DNA from: Acridotheres tristis
Taxonomy: Eukaryota; Chordata; Aves; Passeriformes; Sturnidae
DNA length: 64,000 nt
Direction: 5' to 3'
Assembly (NCBI GenBank): GCA_037013685.1
Contig: CM072892.1
Span: 3,286,001-3,350,000, forward strand
Positions 12,401-22,063 of the stretch are shown one piece after another. Numbering within the stretch: the stretch's first letter is position 1; the number at the start of each line of letters is the position of its first letter. The translations under genes were made by a program, and so were the position numbers. The notes beneath the pieces are model-generated. The model was not told the origin of the DNA. It saw only the letters and a program-made list of their open reading frames with translations, and made no database searches.

Positions 12401-15400
12401 CCTGGGGGCAGTAACAGCATGCCCAGCCGGAGCCACAGCTCGGTGCAGAGGACGCGCTCGCTGCCCGTCCACACGTCCCCGCAGACCATGCTGATGTTTC
12501 AGCAGCCAGGTAGGCAGCAGAGGTGCTTTTCCACTTACCCACAGCCAGGTGAGGTGAGGGGAGGTGAGAGGAGCTGCGTGAGCCTCCCCACAGGCACATG
12601 GCTCGTGCTGGCACAGCGTGCTCCCACTGCTGGGGTATCTCTGAATTCCTGGGTTAACCACAGGCATCACTGGAGGGATTTTTGACCCTGTGTTGTGCCG
12701 TCTTGACTCTGTTGCAGCGCTGGTGCCTTGCCTAGCTCACTTCTGAGGGGCTCATGGCAGGAGGGAAGGTAGCTCATCCATCACTTTTTCCTCACGGATG
12801 GACACGGAGCCCCGGTGCGGAAGGACTGCCTTCATGCACTCAAGGGAAATTCTTTCCACAGTGCGTGTGAAGGGAAGTGGTGCCGTGTCAGTGCTTCCTT
12901 CCCCAGCACTGCCAAAGTGCTCCTGTGTAGAGGAGCATCCTCTGATTCAGGGAGGATCCCGCTGACCTTGGACCCTGGACCTGGAGCATCCTGGCCCTGA
13001 GGAAGCCTGTTTGTGTATCCCTTAGCCTTTGAGCCTGCCTTTTCCCACCAACACACCACAGCCATTTACACCTCGGGACAGGGAACCCATCCCCCAGAAA
13101 ACTCACCCTCGTCCCTACACTCCTGCAGGTTTGGGCTGGCCTCACACACTGCTGGTGTTAAACTGCAGCATTTGGGCAGCAAATGTTCCGTGCAGCAGGA
13201 GCAGCAGCTGTTCCTGGGTATTGATTAAACACCGGGACAAGGGCACATTTCTCAGGCCTTGGAGGAGAATAAATGGGTTTCTCTTCTCGCATCAGCCTGT
13301 GGTGGATGAGGGCGCAGGAGGATTGGGGAGCCAAAGACGTGGGTTAAGTCACAAGGAAAATAAGCAATGATGTGATTCTGGCCTCACAAACCGCTGTTTG
13401 CCAGGCTGTGGGGGGACCTCAACCCTCCTGGATCTCATCCCATGTTCCTGTGAGCCAGTGGAAAGAGGGAGATGCCGTCCAGCACAGTAGCACAAGCTGT
13501 GTTTGCAGGTTTTGCTGCAGGGTGGGGAAAGTTTGCTGCTGTTTAGATTAGGACGAGGGTGTTGGAACACTCCAAACTTCCATGTGTGTCCCCTTTTTTG
13601 TGCTCACCCCGCCAAGGATGTGGCAGTGATGATGTGGGAGCCAAGCTGGTCCTAGAGAAGCCAGACAGTGTCTCTGCTGGTCTGTGCTGCCATCCCATGC
13701 CTGCATGGACAGCATCCATCCCCAGAAGATGACCAGGGCTGCCCCCTCCCTGGGTGGGGTTCTGCTCTTGCTCCAGCTGCCCCTTACAGCTCGTATTGGC
13801 ACCTGAACCCCCTCAGATTCGTCCCTTATGGGTAACAGGGGGTGACGACTGCTTTTGTGAGTGTGTCTTGCTGAAGATGATTTTACTGGGAGTCCTGTCA
13901 GACCGTCCTGGGGCATTTTTCAGATGGTTTTCCCACGCAGAGCAGGCAGGCAGGGTCCCTGCAGGTTCCCTGACCAGGATGCCCTATTCCCTTTGTCCCT
14001 GCAGAGTTCCAGGTGCCGGTGACTGAACCTGACATCAACAACAGGCTGGAGTCCCTGTGCCTGAGCATGACGGAGCACGCACTCAGCGGTGAGCATTCCC
14101 TCCTCCTGGGGCTCTTCCAGCACGTCCACACTGCCTCTGCTGAGCCCCCCAGCACCTGCCCCTGCCCCGTGCCCCCCAAGAGCTGGGACAGGCTGTGGCT
14201 GTGAGCGCGGGACGGCGGCGGGGCCGGATGCAGGGATGCTCCCGGGGATGCTCCCGGGCGTGTCCAGGTGGGAATGTTGGCTTCTCTCGGCGAGGTGGCC
14301 GGGGCAGGGGGTAAAGCTGAACGCAGGGATCGCACCAGCACTAGTGGAGTCTGTGCTAATTAGCCACTCGTCAGCTTGCTAATGATAATTAGTGTTAGCT
14401 CGCTACTCTCGTTAGCTCTCGATAAAGCCCCTGCCGCCGGCGCGCTCGGATGGGTCACTGGCTTTGGAGTGTTGTGCCACTGGATCCCTCGTTTGGCTGG
14501 GGGTGCCCCACAGCTGGGGGCTAAATCCCTGCCAGGCGCTGTGCCAGGGGCTGTGCCAGGGGCTGTGCTGGGCGCCGTGCCCTGGGGCTGGCAGTCCAAG
14601 CACAGCCAGAGGATAAAGGGGCACGGGGAGGGAGGAGAACCGTGGCGAAAACAAGCAGGGAAGATGGAAAAGGCAGCAGCAGAGTGATGGAGAGGCTGGT
14701 GCAGCACAAAGCACCGGCACCAGAAGCTCCCAGTGTCCCTTGCCGACGCTCTGGACCCCCAAGCACGAGGGATGCCCCCAGCAATGGGATGAGCACGGCC
14801 GCCAGCATCGCCCGGATTCCCGAATTTCTCGCTGTGGAAATCCTGGACTGTGACGGATGGGTGAGGACAGGAGCCCTCGGAGAGGACAAGTGCCACCAGG
14901 AGCCCTCGGGGAGGACGAGTGCCACCAGGCTCCCTGCAGATGCAACAGCCCTTCCCGGGGAGAGGAGCAGGAGAACAAGGACTGTGGGAAGCAGCAGGGC
15001 CCTGGCAGCATCCCTGGCTGGGAAAACAAGGACACTTCTGTCACCCGAAGCGTTTCTCCGGCGTGTGCCCAGCCGAGGCTTAGCTGTCTTGTTCCTCTGC
15101 AGGGTACTGTTCCTCCAAGTTATTTTTTCCAGGTCGCATTCCCCGAGCCTCTCCAAACCGGTCGTGCTATAAATAGCTCTTAAAAAAATAAACCTTTCGG
15201 GGGAAAAAAAAAAAAAAAAAAAAAAAAAGGCGTAACAAACCTGTTTGTTTTTAGTGTCATGGAGGGAGGTGGCTGTGGTGCCCCAAGTGGTAACAGGGAA
15301 TTCTCTGTTCCACAGCATTCTGGGAGCTGCCTCCTGCCACTCTCCATCCCGGGGATGGGGTTTGGGATGGGGGACAGGGGGTGGGATCAGGGCTGGAGGG

Positions 15401-16140
15401 TTGGAAGTGCTGCTGGGTGCTGATTTCTGCCCCTGGGGGTGGGGACACGGGGCTGCTGGTACCGGGGTCAGTTGTGAGGCTTTGGGGTGGGTCATGAACC
15501 CCTCAGTCCTGGGATTGGGCTGGGGCTGGATGCAGCCCTGCTGTCACAGGGTGCTGGGAACAGGGGCTCTGGGGAGACAGAAAGGACTCCTGGGGGATTT
15601 TTGTCCTTCCATGATCCTCAGATGGAGGGAAATTTTGCATCCTCTGCGATGCAGGTATTGCAGGGCTGGGTGAACTGTGGGCAAGGCAGCCCCTGGGACC
15701 AGCTCTGTCCCTGTCCCTTGACTCCTGGTCAGGGGCACGTGAACTTGTCCCACTGCAGGAGAGTCCCAGACTGTCACCTACCTTGTGACGAGCCCAGGCT
15801 GCCCAGAAACCCCCTGTGCTCCTGGGAAAGCAGTTGTGGGGTTGTGGCAGAAGGCCTGGACCACTGTTGGGACAGCAGCTTGGGGAAGCTGCTGTGGGGT
15901 GGGGACAGTTGGTGGCACAGAGGGACCAGCAGAGCACTGACACCCCAAAACCCCTCTGCACCCCTTGGGGAGATGGGAGGTGACGAGGGTGGCCCTCGTC
16001 TGTAGGGACTGTGGCTTGGGGCTGCTCTGGGGGATCCATCCTCCAAACCCCCAGCTTGGGGGGTACTAGTGCTCACTGGGGCTGCTCCTAATCCTCCTTT
16101 CCTGCTTGCAGATGGTGTCGACAGAACCTCCACGATCTAG
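3299..16140 (+). CDS. SAMD4A: SAMD4A (Smaug1), C-terminal half, nine coding exons
   Basis: This is the 3' part of the gene for Smaug1, a cytoplasmic RNA-binding protein whose SAM domain binds stem-loop Smaug recognition elements and represses or destabilises target mRNAs. Coding exons: 3299-3408, 4051-4137, 6421-6718, 8185-8270, 9696-9814, 11600-11801, 12383-12509, 14005-14088 and 16112-16140. Spliced together they give one open frame of 379 residues after a split Asp, with all introns GT-AG and all phases matching. Numbering from the first full residue, the SAM domain is 1-65 ([13 protein letters not shown] start, GARHKI RNA-contact region). A variable linker covers about 80-145, and the PHAT-like helical region about 148-232 (GQFTRVMGK to SGYRQQR). 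A basic Ser-rich segment with RTRSLP, resembling a 14-3-3 site, lies near 323-328. The protein ends DGVDRTSTI. The N-terminal exons lie left of the window. SAMD4B is the main alternative, but the tail and the GCH1/WDHD1 synteny favour SAMD4A. Confidence 0.96.
3455..3478 (+). repeat. Poly(A) tract of 24
   Basis: An uninterrupted run of 24 A begins 46 bp after the end of the first SAM-domain exon, inside the intron. No AATAAA lies just upstream, so it reads as a simple repeat. Confidence 0.9.
3711..3795 (-). repeat. CR1 LINE 3' tail, reverse orientation
   Basis: The sequence atagaatcatagaat followed by ggttggaagtgaccttaaag is the reverse complement of the CR1 3' end with its terminal ATTCTATG repeat. 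The copy is about 85 bp long. Confidence 0.85.
4051..4137 (+). CDS. SAMD4A: SAMD4A exon: second half of SAM domain
   Basis: This 29-codon exon lies between acceptor tttttgcag and donor gtaagt, phase 0 at both ends. It encodes [20 protein letters not shown] and the residues that follow. The basic GARHK stretch is in the region that contacts the RNA hairpin loop in Smaug-family SAM domains. It ends LEG, where I recall LER in mammals, a one-base change in the last codon. Confidence 0.96.
4138..6420 (+). other. SAMD4A: SAMD4A intron after the SAM domain
   Basis: This 2.3-kb intron has a reverse-oriented CR1 copy near its 5' end (4253-4440). I recognise nothing else in it. Confidence 0.8.
4253..4440 (-). 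repeat. CR1 LINE fragment, reverse orientation
   Basis: It begins cacagaattccagaacagtt and continues through gcagggaccttaaagagcat and ccactagaccacattgctca, which are the reverse complement of CR1 3' sequence. The far end is diverged and may extend to about 4570. Confidence 0.8.
6421..6718 (+). CDS. SAMD4A: SAMD4A exon: linker and start of PHAT-like region
   Basis: This exon has 99 codons plus one base between acceptor ggatcctcag and donor gtgagc. It begins [17 protein letters not shown], which is well conserved, and ends [12 protein letters not shown], also conserved. In between, roughly 6515-6660, is a Ser/Gln/Gly-rich linker of low complexity that differs from the mammalian sequence I remember, as expected for a disordered spacer between the SAM and PHAT domains. 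Confidence 0.95.
6719..8184 (+). other. SAMD4A: SAMD4A intron
   Basis: This intron of about 1.5 kb holds no exon, RNA gene or repeat that I recognise. It ends in a T-rich polypyrimidine tract. Confidence 0.75.
8185..8270 (+). CDS. SAMD4A: SAMD4A exon: PHAT-like helices
   Basis: The exon follows a T-rich tract ending ccag and ends at donor gtgagt. Two bases complete Val, and 28 codons follow ([20 protein letters not shown] to CLIHE). The sequence is nearly invariant against the vertebrate protein as I recall it. Confidence 0.96.
8271..9695 (+). other. SAMD4A: SAMD4A intron
   Basis: I see no recognisable repeat or RNA in this 1.4-kb intron. It ends in a pure CT then T tract (about 9661-9690) that serves as the polypyrimidine tract of the next exon. 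Confidence 0.75.
9696..9814 (+). CDS. SAMD4A: SAMD4A exon: end of PHAT-like region
   Basis: The acceptor is a long CT/T tract followed by gggcag, and the donor is gtgtgt. The 39 codons plus two bases encode [20 protein letters not shown] and FRSFPRK through SGYRQQR. The exon ends inside a Ser codon that is completed in the next exon, 1.8 kb downstream and beyond a minisatellite. Confidence 0.95.
9815..11599 (+). other. SAMD4A: SAMD4A intron carrying the 52-bp minisatellite
   Basis: The first kilobase is plain intron. The last 730 bp are the 52-bp tandem array. Only about 17 bp of non-repeat sequence, including the CT tract, separate the array from the acceptor at 11598-11599. Confidence 0.85.
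10853..11582 (+). repeat. Minisatellite, 52-bp unit, about 14 copies
   Basis: The unit starts gggatgggaggctcaggatc and continues through a cccctcccaggggtcagtg section to gtcagcctgggt. Adjacent tgggag landmarks fall 52 bp apart (10861 and 10913). Copies vary mainly at ggtcAgtg/ggtcGgtg and tcaGcctg/tcaCcctg, and one copy lacks one G. All three plus-strand frames stay open through the array, giving false open frames of 358-425 codons. Confidence 0.96.
11600..11801 (+). CDS. SAMD4A: SAMD4A exon following the 52-bp minisatellite
   Basis: The acceptor is ctctctctctgcacag and the donor is gttggt, a weaker than usual GT site. One base completes Ser and 67 codons follow ([14 protein letters not shown] to LKQGRQ). 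The middle, around [16 protein letters not shown], is GC-rich and bird-like. The 52-bp tandem array ends about 17 bp upstream of this exon. Confidence 0.95.
12020..12306 (+). repeat. CR1 LINE 3' fragment
   Basis: It contains the CR1 blocks gatttagatgagatactggg, tggcacagggtgccc, cctggaagtgtccaaagcca and ccttccaacccaaaccatcc in order on the plus strand. It ends 76 bp upstream of the exon at 12383, so it occupies about half of this short intron. Confidence 0.9.
12383..12509 (+). CDS. SAMD4A: SAMD4A exon: Ser/Arg-rich segment
   Basis: This exon has 42 codons plus one base between acceptor tgctccccacag and donor gtaggc. It encodes [20 protein letters not shown] and then [13 protein letters not shown]. 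The RTRSLP string fits an R-x-x-S-x-P pattern, consistent with a phosphorylation-dependent 14-3-3 site, though that is inference. Confidence 0.96.
12510..14004 (+). other. SAMD4A: SAMD4A intron
   Basis: I see no exon, RNA gene or clear interspersed repeat in this 1.5-kb intron. Confidence 0.75.
14005..14088 (+). CDS. SAMD4A: SAMD4A penultimate coding exon
   Basis: The exon runs from acceptor tttgtccctgcag to donor gtgagc. Two bases complete Glu, then 27 codons ([20 protein letters not shown] to MTEHALS), then the first base of an Asp codon. The sequence is almost unchanged from the mammalian protein as I recall it. Confidence 0.96.
14089..16111 (+). other. SAMD4A: Last SAMD4A intron
   Basis: This 2.0-kb intron holds GC-rich sequence at 14200-14600, including short ggggctgtgcca-type repeats near 14540, and an AATAAA followed by 25 A at 15187-15228. 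No coding potential is credible on either strand. Confidence 0.75.
15204..15228 (+). repeat. Poly(A) tract of 25 preceded by AATAAA
   Basis: The run of 25 A is preceded by AATAAA at 15187-15192 with an 11-base spacer, a spacing close to that of a real mRNA 3' end. It may be a retrocopy tail or chance. Confidence 0.85.
16112..16140 (+). CDS. SAMD4A: SAMD4A terminal coding segment and stop
   Basis: After acceptor cctgcttgcag, two bases complete Asp. Then come GVDRTSTI and a TAG stop at 16138-16140. This is the conserved vertebrate SAMD4A C terminus, and the rest of the exon is 3'UTR. Confidence 0.96.
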
Positions 16141-16240
16141 AAGGCGTCGCCAGGGGGACGCTGGCCGGGACAACAACAACTGCTGCGGGTCCAGCGGCGA
16201 GGTCGGGGCTTGAGGGAGCCTCAGCATAGCTTGCATCCTT

Positions 16241-16282
16241 TCTCCTCTCTCCTCTCCTCTCCTCTCCTCTCCTCTCTCTCCT
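16241..16282 (+). repeat. CTCCT-type pyrimidine repeat in 3'UTR
   Basis: Repeated cctct units run for about 40 bp, starting some 100 bp after the SAMD4A stop codon. Confidence 0.9.
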
Positions 16283-16369
16283 GTTTTAATTTTGTGAATG
16301 TGTAGATTGTCCTTGTGAACATATCATTAGACTTGGAATTTGTGTTGTCATTTATTACATCCATGCTAA

Positions 16370-16386
16370 GGGGGGGGGGGGGGGGG
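16370..16386 (+). repeat. Run of 17 G in the SAMD4A 3'UTR
   Basis: Seventeen consecutive G residues lie in the transcribed strand. In RNA such a run could form a G-quadruplex. It is also prone to sequencing error, so its exact length is uncertain. Confidence 0.9.
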
Positions 16387-17444
16387 AAAGATGGCAAAAA
16401 AGAAGAAATCTCAGCGACGATGATGAAGCAGCATGGGGAGGTTGGGGGGGACATGGAGGAGGAGGAGGAGAGTGCTGACAACGGAGGGTTCACCAGAGCA
16501 CCGTGGGCAAACCTTGTTCCTGGAGGAGGATACCAAGGAGCACGGAACACCACGTGGGGTGTGTGACCAAAAACCCTTTGGGGAGGGTTTGCCTGCCCTG
16601 CCAGGGCTCTGGGACAGTCCCATCTCTCGAGTTTCACCGTGTTCGGGTATGGACTGACCCGGCGAGCCCAGATTGAAACAGAAATAATAAAATAACCCCA
16701 AAATTCCCTTTCAGTTTAGCCAAGAGATCTGTGGTGTGGAGGCAGCGTTGTGCTCAGGGCAGTGGAGGGTCAGTGCCATCCCTGTGCCCTGCTAGGACCA
16801 GGATGCAGGATGGAGCAGGGACATCTCACCCAGAGGAGGGTCCCGGGGGGAGTCTGCAAATTCAGGGACACTGGGAGAGTTGCAGTGTCTGTGCAGGTAC
16901 TGGGAAGCTGCTGCATCCTGGCTCCACACATCTGGCCCAGCCTGCCCAAATCCAGCTGTAAGGGCCTTTTCCAGCATGGCCAACGAGGGATGAAGGAGCC
17001 CCCAGATAAAACCCGAGCTACAAAGGGCACCAAGATGCAGCTTCACAGCCTTGTTTTCTTGGCATTAAGCCCGTGCCAGGCAGGAGATGGGGGTGGCTGT
17101 GGCTGGGCTCCCCTCACCTGCCACTGCTTTTTATAACAGGAGCTGAATTTGGTGTTAAATTGGTAAATCTGACCCGGCACTGCTCAGACCTGCAGTGATG
17201 CTCCCGCTGTTCCTGAAGCTGCTCCGAGTCCTTTGATGGTCTAATAACAAATCGGAAATGAGTTAATTGAGCTGATGGGTTGCAGCAATATTTGCAAACT
17301 GGGCTGTGAGGACACGGGCAGCGTTGTGTGCCAGGATCAGAGGGAGCAGGGCTCAGGGGGAGCCCGAGCATGGGCAGGGCTGGGAGATGTGTGAATCCTT
17401 TTGTCATGCAGTGTTTTTAAGTTGTTTTTCTAAAAAAAAAAAAG

Positions 17445-17495
17445 TTATATATATTATTATATATATATATATACATATATATATATACACACACA
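17445..17495 (+). repeat. TA/TATACA microsatellite in 3'UTR
   Basis: TATATA repeats with one TTA interruption and a tail of acacac run for about 50 bp, just after an A-rich tract. Confidence 0.9.
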
Positions 17496-19486
17496 AAAAC
17501 CCAAGTGCCAAATGCATTGTTTTATGTTTGCTGTTCCTTGGTGTCCTGCTTCCCGGCAGACAGGAGGGTGGGGGGGGTGATGGGGAGGGTGGAGAAGGGA
17601 AAACCTGAAGGCCAGGGAGGTTGGGAAGAGGTGTGAGGAGGTGAAGGTGAAGCGCGGTCGGCGCTGGGGACCTGGGTCACCCCCGAGCACCCCCAGCTTG
17701 TGAGGTGTGAGTGGAACCACCGTAGCAGGAGCCTCCCTCAGGGAGACTCCAGTGTATTTACAGAGCTGAAATTCTATTTATTCCTTCGCTGACTATGGAC
17801 ACGGAGGTTTTCTGATTGTTCAGAGAGATTATTTTGGATATTTTACCTATTAACTTGCTATGGCTGGGAACCATGATAATGTCTGTTATTAACAACCACC
17901 AAATAATTCAATTGTTTTATCCTTTTGATGTTTGAAAAAGGAGCAAAAAGCTTATTTTCCATTGCCAGTGTAGAGGTTAATAACGACTTAGTTGTGTTTG
18001 CTGTTTCTTGTTTCGTTTTTTTGAGTAAAAACAACAAAAAAGTGGCTTCAGTTCGGGAAGTGCTGCCTGGCTCTGGCTGCCGGTGCTAAGTGCGGGCGCC
18101 AGAGCTCCAGGGAAAGAAACTTAAAAGGGAAAGAAAAAAAAAAAAAAAAAGCTTGAATCCTAAAAGAAATAAAAGTTATTTATAGAAAGAAAAAAGAAAA
18201 AATGAAAAAAAAAAAACCAACAAAAACCAACAGTTGCATGAGTGAGGCTGTGAAGTCAAATATTCAGTAATAAAGCGGCAGTGCCTTTCTTTTTTGTATC
18301 CCCCGCTCGCCCCGCTGACACTGTCCTGTCGGAGATTTTTGTCCCCTCGCTGTCCTGTCGGAGATGTCGCCGCCTCGGGGTCCTGGCTGTGGGGTGGGCA
18401 AGTCCCCCCCTCCCTCTGCTCGCCCAGCTCCAGCCCCGGGCTCCCCCAGCGCTGTCGGGGATTTTTTTCCTGGTGCTGTTGTCCCCGAGCCCCGGGGAGC
18501 CCGGCCAGCCCAGCGCACACAAAGTGGCCTTGGGCGATGCGACACCCACGGGGACACCGCCCTTGTCCCTTCGGTGTCACCCCCCACCCCAGGGACAAGC
18601 CCCGAGCTCGGCTGGGCTGGGCTGGGCTCAGCAAAACCCTCGGAGGGGTTTAGGAGCGGGTCGGGCAGCGTCCAGCAGGAAAATCCCGAGCTGTGATTAA
18701 AGCCCGCGAGTTGGGTCAGCACTTAGGGAAAGCGATTTCTGTTGTCACCTTTTCTCCATTGTCGGGTTTGGCTTTCGGAATGTGCCTGATGGAAAAGTGG
18801 GTCCCGCAGACGTCTATAATTTGCACACAGCGACGATAACACTAAAGTTGATTTTATACGAGTCATCAGAGTTTGCAAAAGTGAGTTTTATTTTTTGTAT
18901 TCCTTTATCTTTACTTAAAGGTGAATGTGTATTCCTCTGGGAGGAATAGGAAGAAAAAAAAAAAGAAAAATACATTAAAAAAACAGGAATGTTAATAATG
19001 TTAAACAGAATACTTCCTCCCTTATTAATATATATAACCCTGATGTATTTATGCCTATTGTAAGCTGACTTTAAAGAGCTTTGACCTCTCTTCTGTTGCA
19101 TGCCGTTCCCGGGCAGCCTCTCCTTGTCCATGCATGCCTTTTGTCCTGGTTTTTCTGTACAAAGTTAGTGCACAAAAGAACTATTTTTGCCTAGTTAATG
19201 TTGCCGAGCAATGCCTATTTTTTAAATTTTAATTTCGTTTTTTTTTTTTTTCGGTCATATATGGCAATAGCATGTTTGTTACATGTAAAAGCTTCCCGAT
19301 ATAAAGAAATACTAATGTTTGGAGATGCCAGTCTTTGCAAGTGTACAGTTTTCCAATGTTGTTCCCAGTGAAACACCCTCGTGATTTCCACTTGCTCCGA
19401 TGTATTTATTACTCATTTCCTCCCGTGTAACTAGGAACCATGGCTATATTTCATATCTGCTATATTGAAAGTGAAGGGAGATGATT

Positions 19487-19492
19487 AATACA
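19487..19492 (+). terminator. SAMD4A: Candidate distal SAMD4A poly(A) signal (AATACA)
   Basis: AATACA is a recognised weaker variant of AATAAA. It lies at the end of the conserved-looking AT-rich block and is followed by gttttgtaac. Upstream AATAAA copies at 16686-16691, 18168-18173 and 18269-18274 could give shorter transcripts. Confidence 0.4.
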
Positions 19493-21639
19493 AGGTTTTG
19501 TAACACTGGGGTGTGGCGCCTCCTTATTTATCCCCTTTTTGGCAGGTGGCTTCGGAGTCCTTAACACACACACACACAAAAAAAAAGAAAAATCGGAATT
19601 CAATAGATGTTCGTCCCGTGGGCGAGAGGGGAGGAGCCCTCCACAGTTCCCCAGGGGGTTGGGGATCTTTATTTAAAGCCTGTGTAAGAGCTTCCAAATC
19701 CCTGGCATTCCCCACGCAGCTGCCTCGCTGTCCCTTTGGGATGCCCATGCCCCTGGAGCTGTTCAGATACCGGATTTTCCTTTGGAATCTGCAGGGTTTG
19801 GGGCTGGAGCAGCTCAGAGGCTGCAGAGGCTTGGCCCAGAGCCTCAGCCTGTGTGTGGAGATTTTTGGGGTGGGATTTTAAGGCTGGGTTCTTTCTGGGC
19901 TTAAAACTTGGACATTTCAGACGCTCCTGGGGCTGGGTCAAGCAGGGAAGGGCACTCGGAGCTGGGGCTCTGGATACTCTGCTGGGGAAAGTGCCAAGGG
20001 CAGGACCTTGTGCCCCTGGTTTTTCCTTATTTTCTCAAGCTGAGCCCCCACATGTCCAGGCTGAGCAAGGCCAGCTCTGCAGGCTGTTCTCTGCCTCATC
20101 AGCCTGGCCATTCCTGCACTCAGGTCCAGGGATCCCCTCCAGAGATATCCTGGCTGTCCTGGACCCTGCTCACTGTCCCTCCACAGGCACTGGGGTGGCT
20201 CAGGTCCCCCATGAGGAGCAGAACCTGCAAACACGGAGTTTATTCAGGTGGTTTGAACACTTCATCTGCTGCTTCTCCTCGGATGAGGCTCCTGGTGAAC
20301 TCTCCAAAGGCTGGTGGTGCCCAAACCCCAAAACCATGTCCTCAAGTTCCTTCTTTTTAGGATGCTCCCAAGCATCTTGGGCCAGGCCACCCCAGAAGGG
20401 AAATATTTACCATAGTTCAGTCCCACCTGAATTTCCCTGTCCATGAGAGCATCCACATGCACAGCTGACCATGGTTGCCTGCACTTGTGGGGAATTGGCC
20501 TCCCAACACAGCTCAAACCTAAAGCCCAAAAAAAGCCATTTCTTTCCATGAGCAGTTTGCCTTTCCAGGTCCCTGTGTTGCTGTTGGGGTCTCACAGCGC
20601 AGAGAATGGAAAGAAAAAGGAAAATGCAGAAAAACCTGGGTTGGAAAATGGATTTGGAAGGGCTGAAAAGGCTCCAAGGAAAGTCCATGGCAGCCACGTT
20701 TTAGGGAGAGTCTGTTGGGTCCTACTGTCTGGCAAAAGGAAAGAGGCTTAAAAAAGGAAAAGTGGGAGGGAAAAAAAATCATTTTCATGCTGCCAGAAGC
20801 TGTTGGATGAATCCATTCTGGACATTCCTGCTGGTGCACCCAGACTCCACCACACCTGAGCCCTGTCCAGCCTGGGGAAATCGAGTCCCCTTCTGCCCAG
20901 CAGAGGCTGCAGCCCGTGTCCAGCTGGGAGCAAAGCCAGGGGCTGGTGGCTGCTCTTTCAGCAGCTTCTGGGCTGTCATCAGCCCAGCAGGAGCTGGATA
21001 ACGCCCCATTTGTTACCATGATATTTTATTCCATGTCTACCTATTCCAAAAGGTGATGAAGAAGCAGCCCCAGCCCTGGAGCCTGGCCCCTTCCAAGGGG
21101 ATGCTCCTGTCCCTCTACCTGACCCTTGGTTCTCAGTGTGGGGACAAATTCCTCATATTTAACAGCAAGGAGAATATCCCAGGGAACAACCTATCAGTGG
21201 CAGCAGGCAGGGATTTCCCACTCCAGGGAAGTTTTTATGCAAGATGGAGAGGGCTTTTCCAGCAGAGCTCCTCTGGATCAAGGAATAATTCATTCCCCAC
21301 GTTTACTGGCTGCAGCTGCTCCAGAGATGCTGCCGGCCTGGCTGCCGGCCAGGAATGCTCCCAGGATGTACAAATAACCAGCAGCTCCTGGCAGCCCAGG
21401 CCAGCAGCGTGGCCACTTCACCCAGAGTGGCCTCTGCCACCACCAGGGAGCTGCTTTAGCTGGGATCAGCAAAGGGCTCGGGAATGCACACCTGGAATGG
21501 GCACCTTGGGGCAGGGATGGGTGGGCCCTGCAGATAAAGGGTGCTGGATGGGATCAGTTTGGGTACCTGATACCCACAGAGCTCCCCATGGCTTCTCCCA
21601 AAGCCCAGCACAGGCAGAGATTGTGGCTGGAGGAGCAGG

Positions 21640-21905
21640 ACTGCAGGGGGAAAGTTTTAAGCTAAAAGAGGAAAGATTTAAATGGGTTATTAGGAAGAAA
21701 TTAGTTACTCAGAAGGTGCTGGGGCCATGGCACAGCTTGTCCCGAGATTCTGAGACTGCCCCATCCCTGGAAGTGTTCAAAGACAGGTTAAACAGGGCTT
21801 GGAACAACCTGGGGTAGTGGTTAGTGTCCCTGCCCACAGCAGGGGACTGAACAGAAGACAATTTCTTTTTTGCAACCAAAGCCATTCTGTGTTTCTATGA
21901 TTTTC
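21640..21905 (+). repeat. CR1 LINE 3' fragment
   Basis: Blocks aggaagaaattagttact, ccctggaagtgttcaaagac, gggcttggaacaacctgggg and a terminal attctgtgtttctatgat match CR1 3' sequence on the plus strand, moderately diverged. Confidence 0.85.
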
Positions 21906-22016
21906 CCTCTTTTCTCTACAAAAACATCCCATTGACAGAACCTGAGGAGATGTGGTGCAGGTCAGTCAAAATCCCCACTTTTCCAAAGAAAATAGATTTT
22001 TGGGCTAATTTTTAAT

Positions 22017-22063
22017 AACAATAATAATAATAATAATAATAGTAATAATAATAATTTTTTTAA
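22017..22063 (+). repeat. AAT trinucleotide microsatellite
   Basis: About 14 ataata repeats with two interruptions (aac and agt). Confidence 0.9.

Larger units (their letters stand above)
16141..19510 (+). other. SAMD4A: SAMD4A 3'UTR
   Basis: No further exon or gene follows the stop for several kb. The sequence is mostly AT-rich and of the kind seen in long conserved 3'UTRs (17700-18050 and 18720-19500). It contains a CT-rich tract, a run of 17 G, a TA microsatellite and a CpG-rich block at about 18290-18700. AATAAA occurs at 16686, 18168 and 18269. The variant AATACA at 19487-19492, followed by GT-rich sequence, is the likeliest distal end. The 3' boundary is inferred. Confidence 0.6.

Noticed and set aside
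14521..15495. Minus-strand open frame of 324 codons in the last SAMD4A intron
   Set aside because: It is low-complexity GC-rich sequence that includes translation of the poly(A) tract as poly-Phe. No domain or splice support.
21053..21817. Plus-strand open frame of 254 codons in the intergenic region
   Set aside because: Its 3' part is a CR1 fragment and the rest shows no conserved domain or splice sites.
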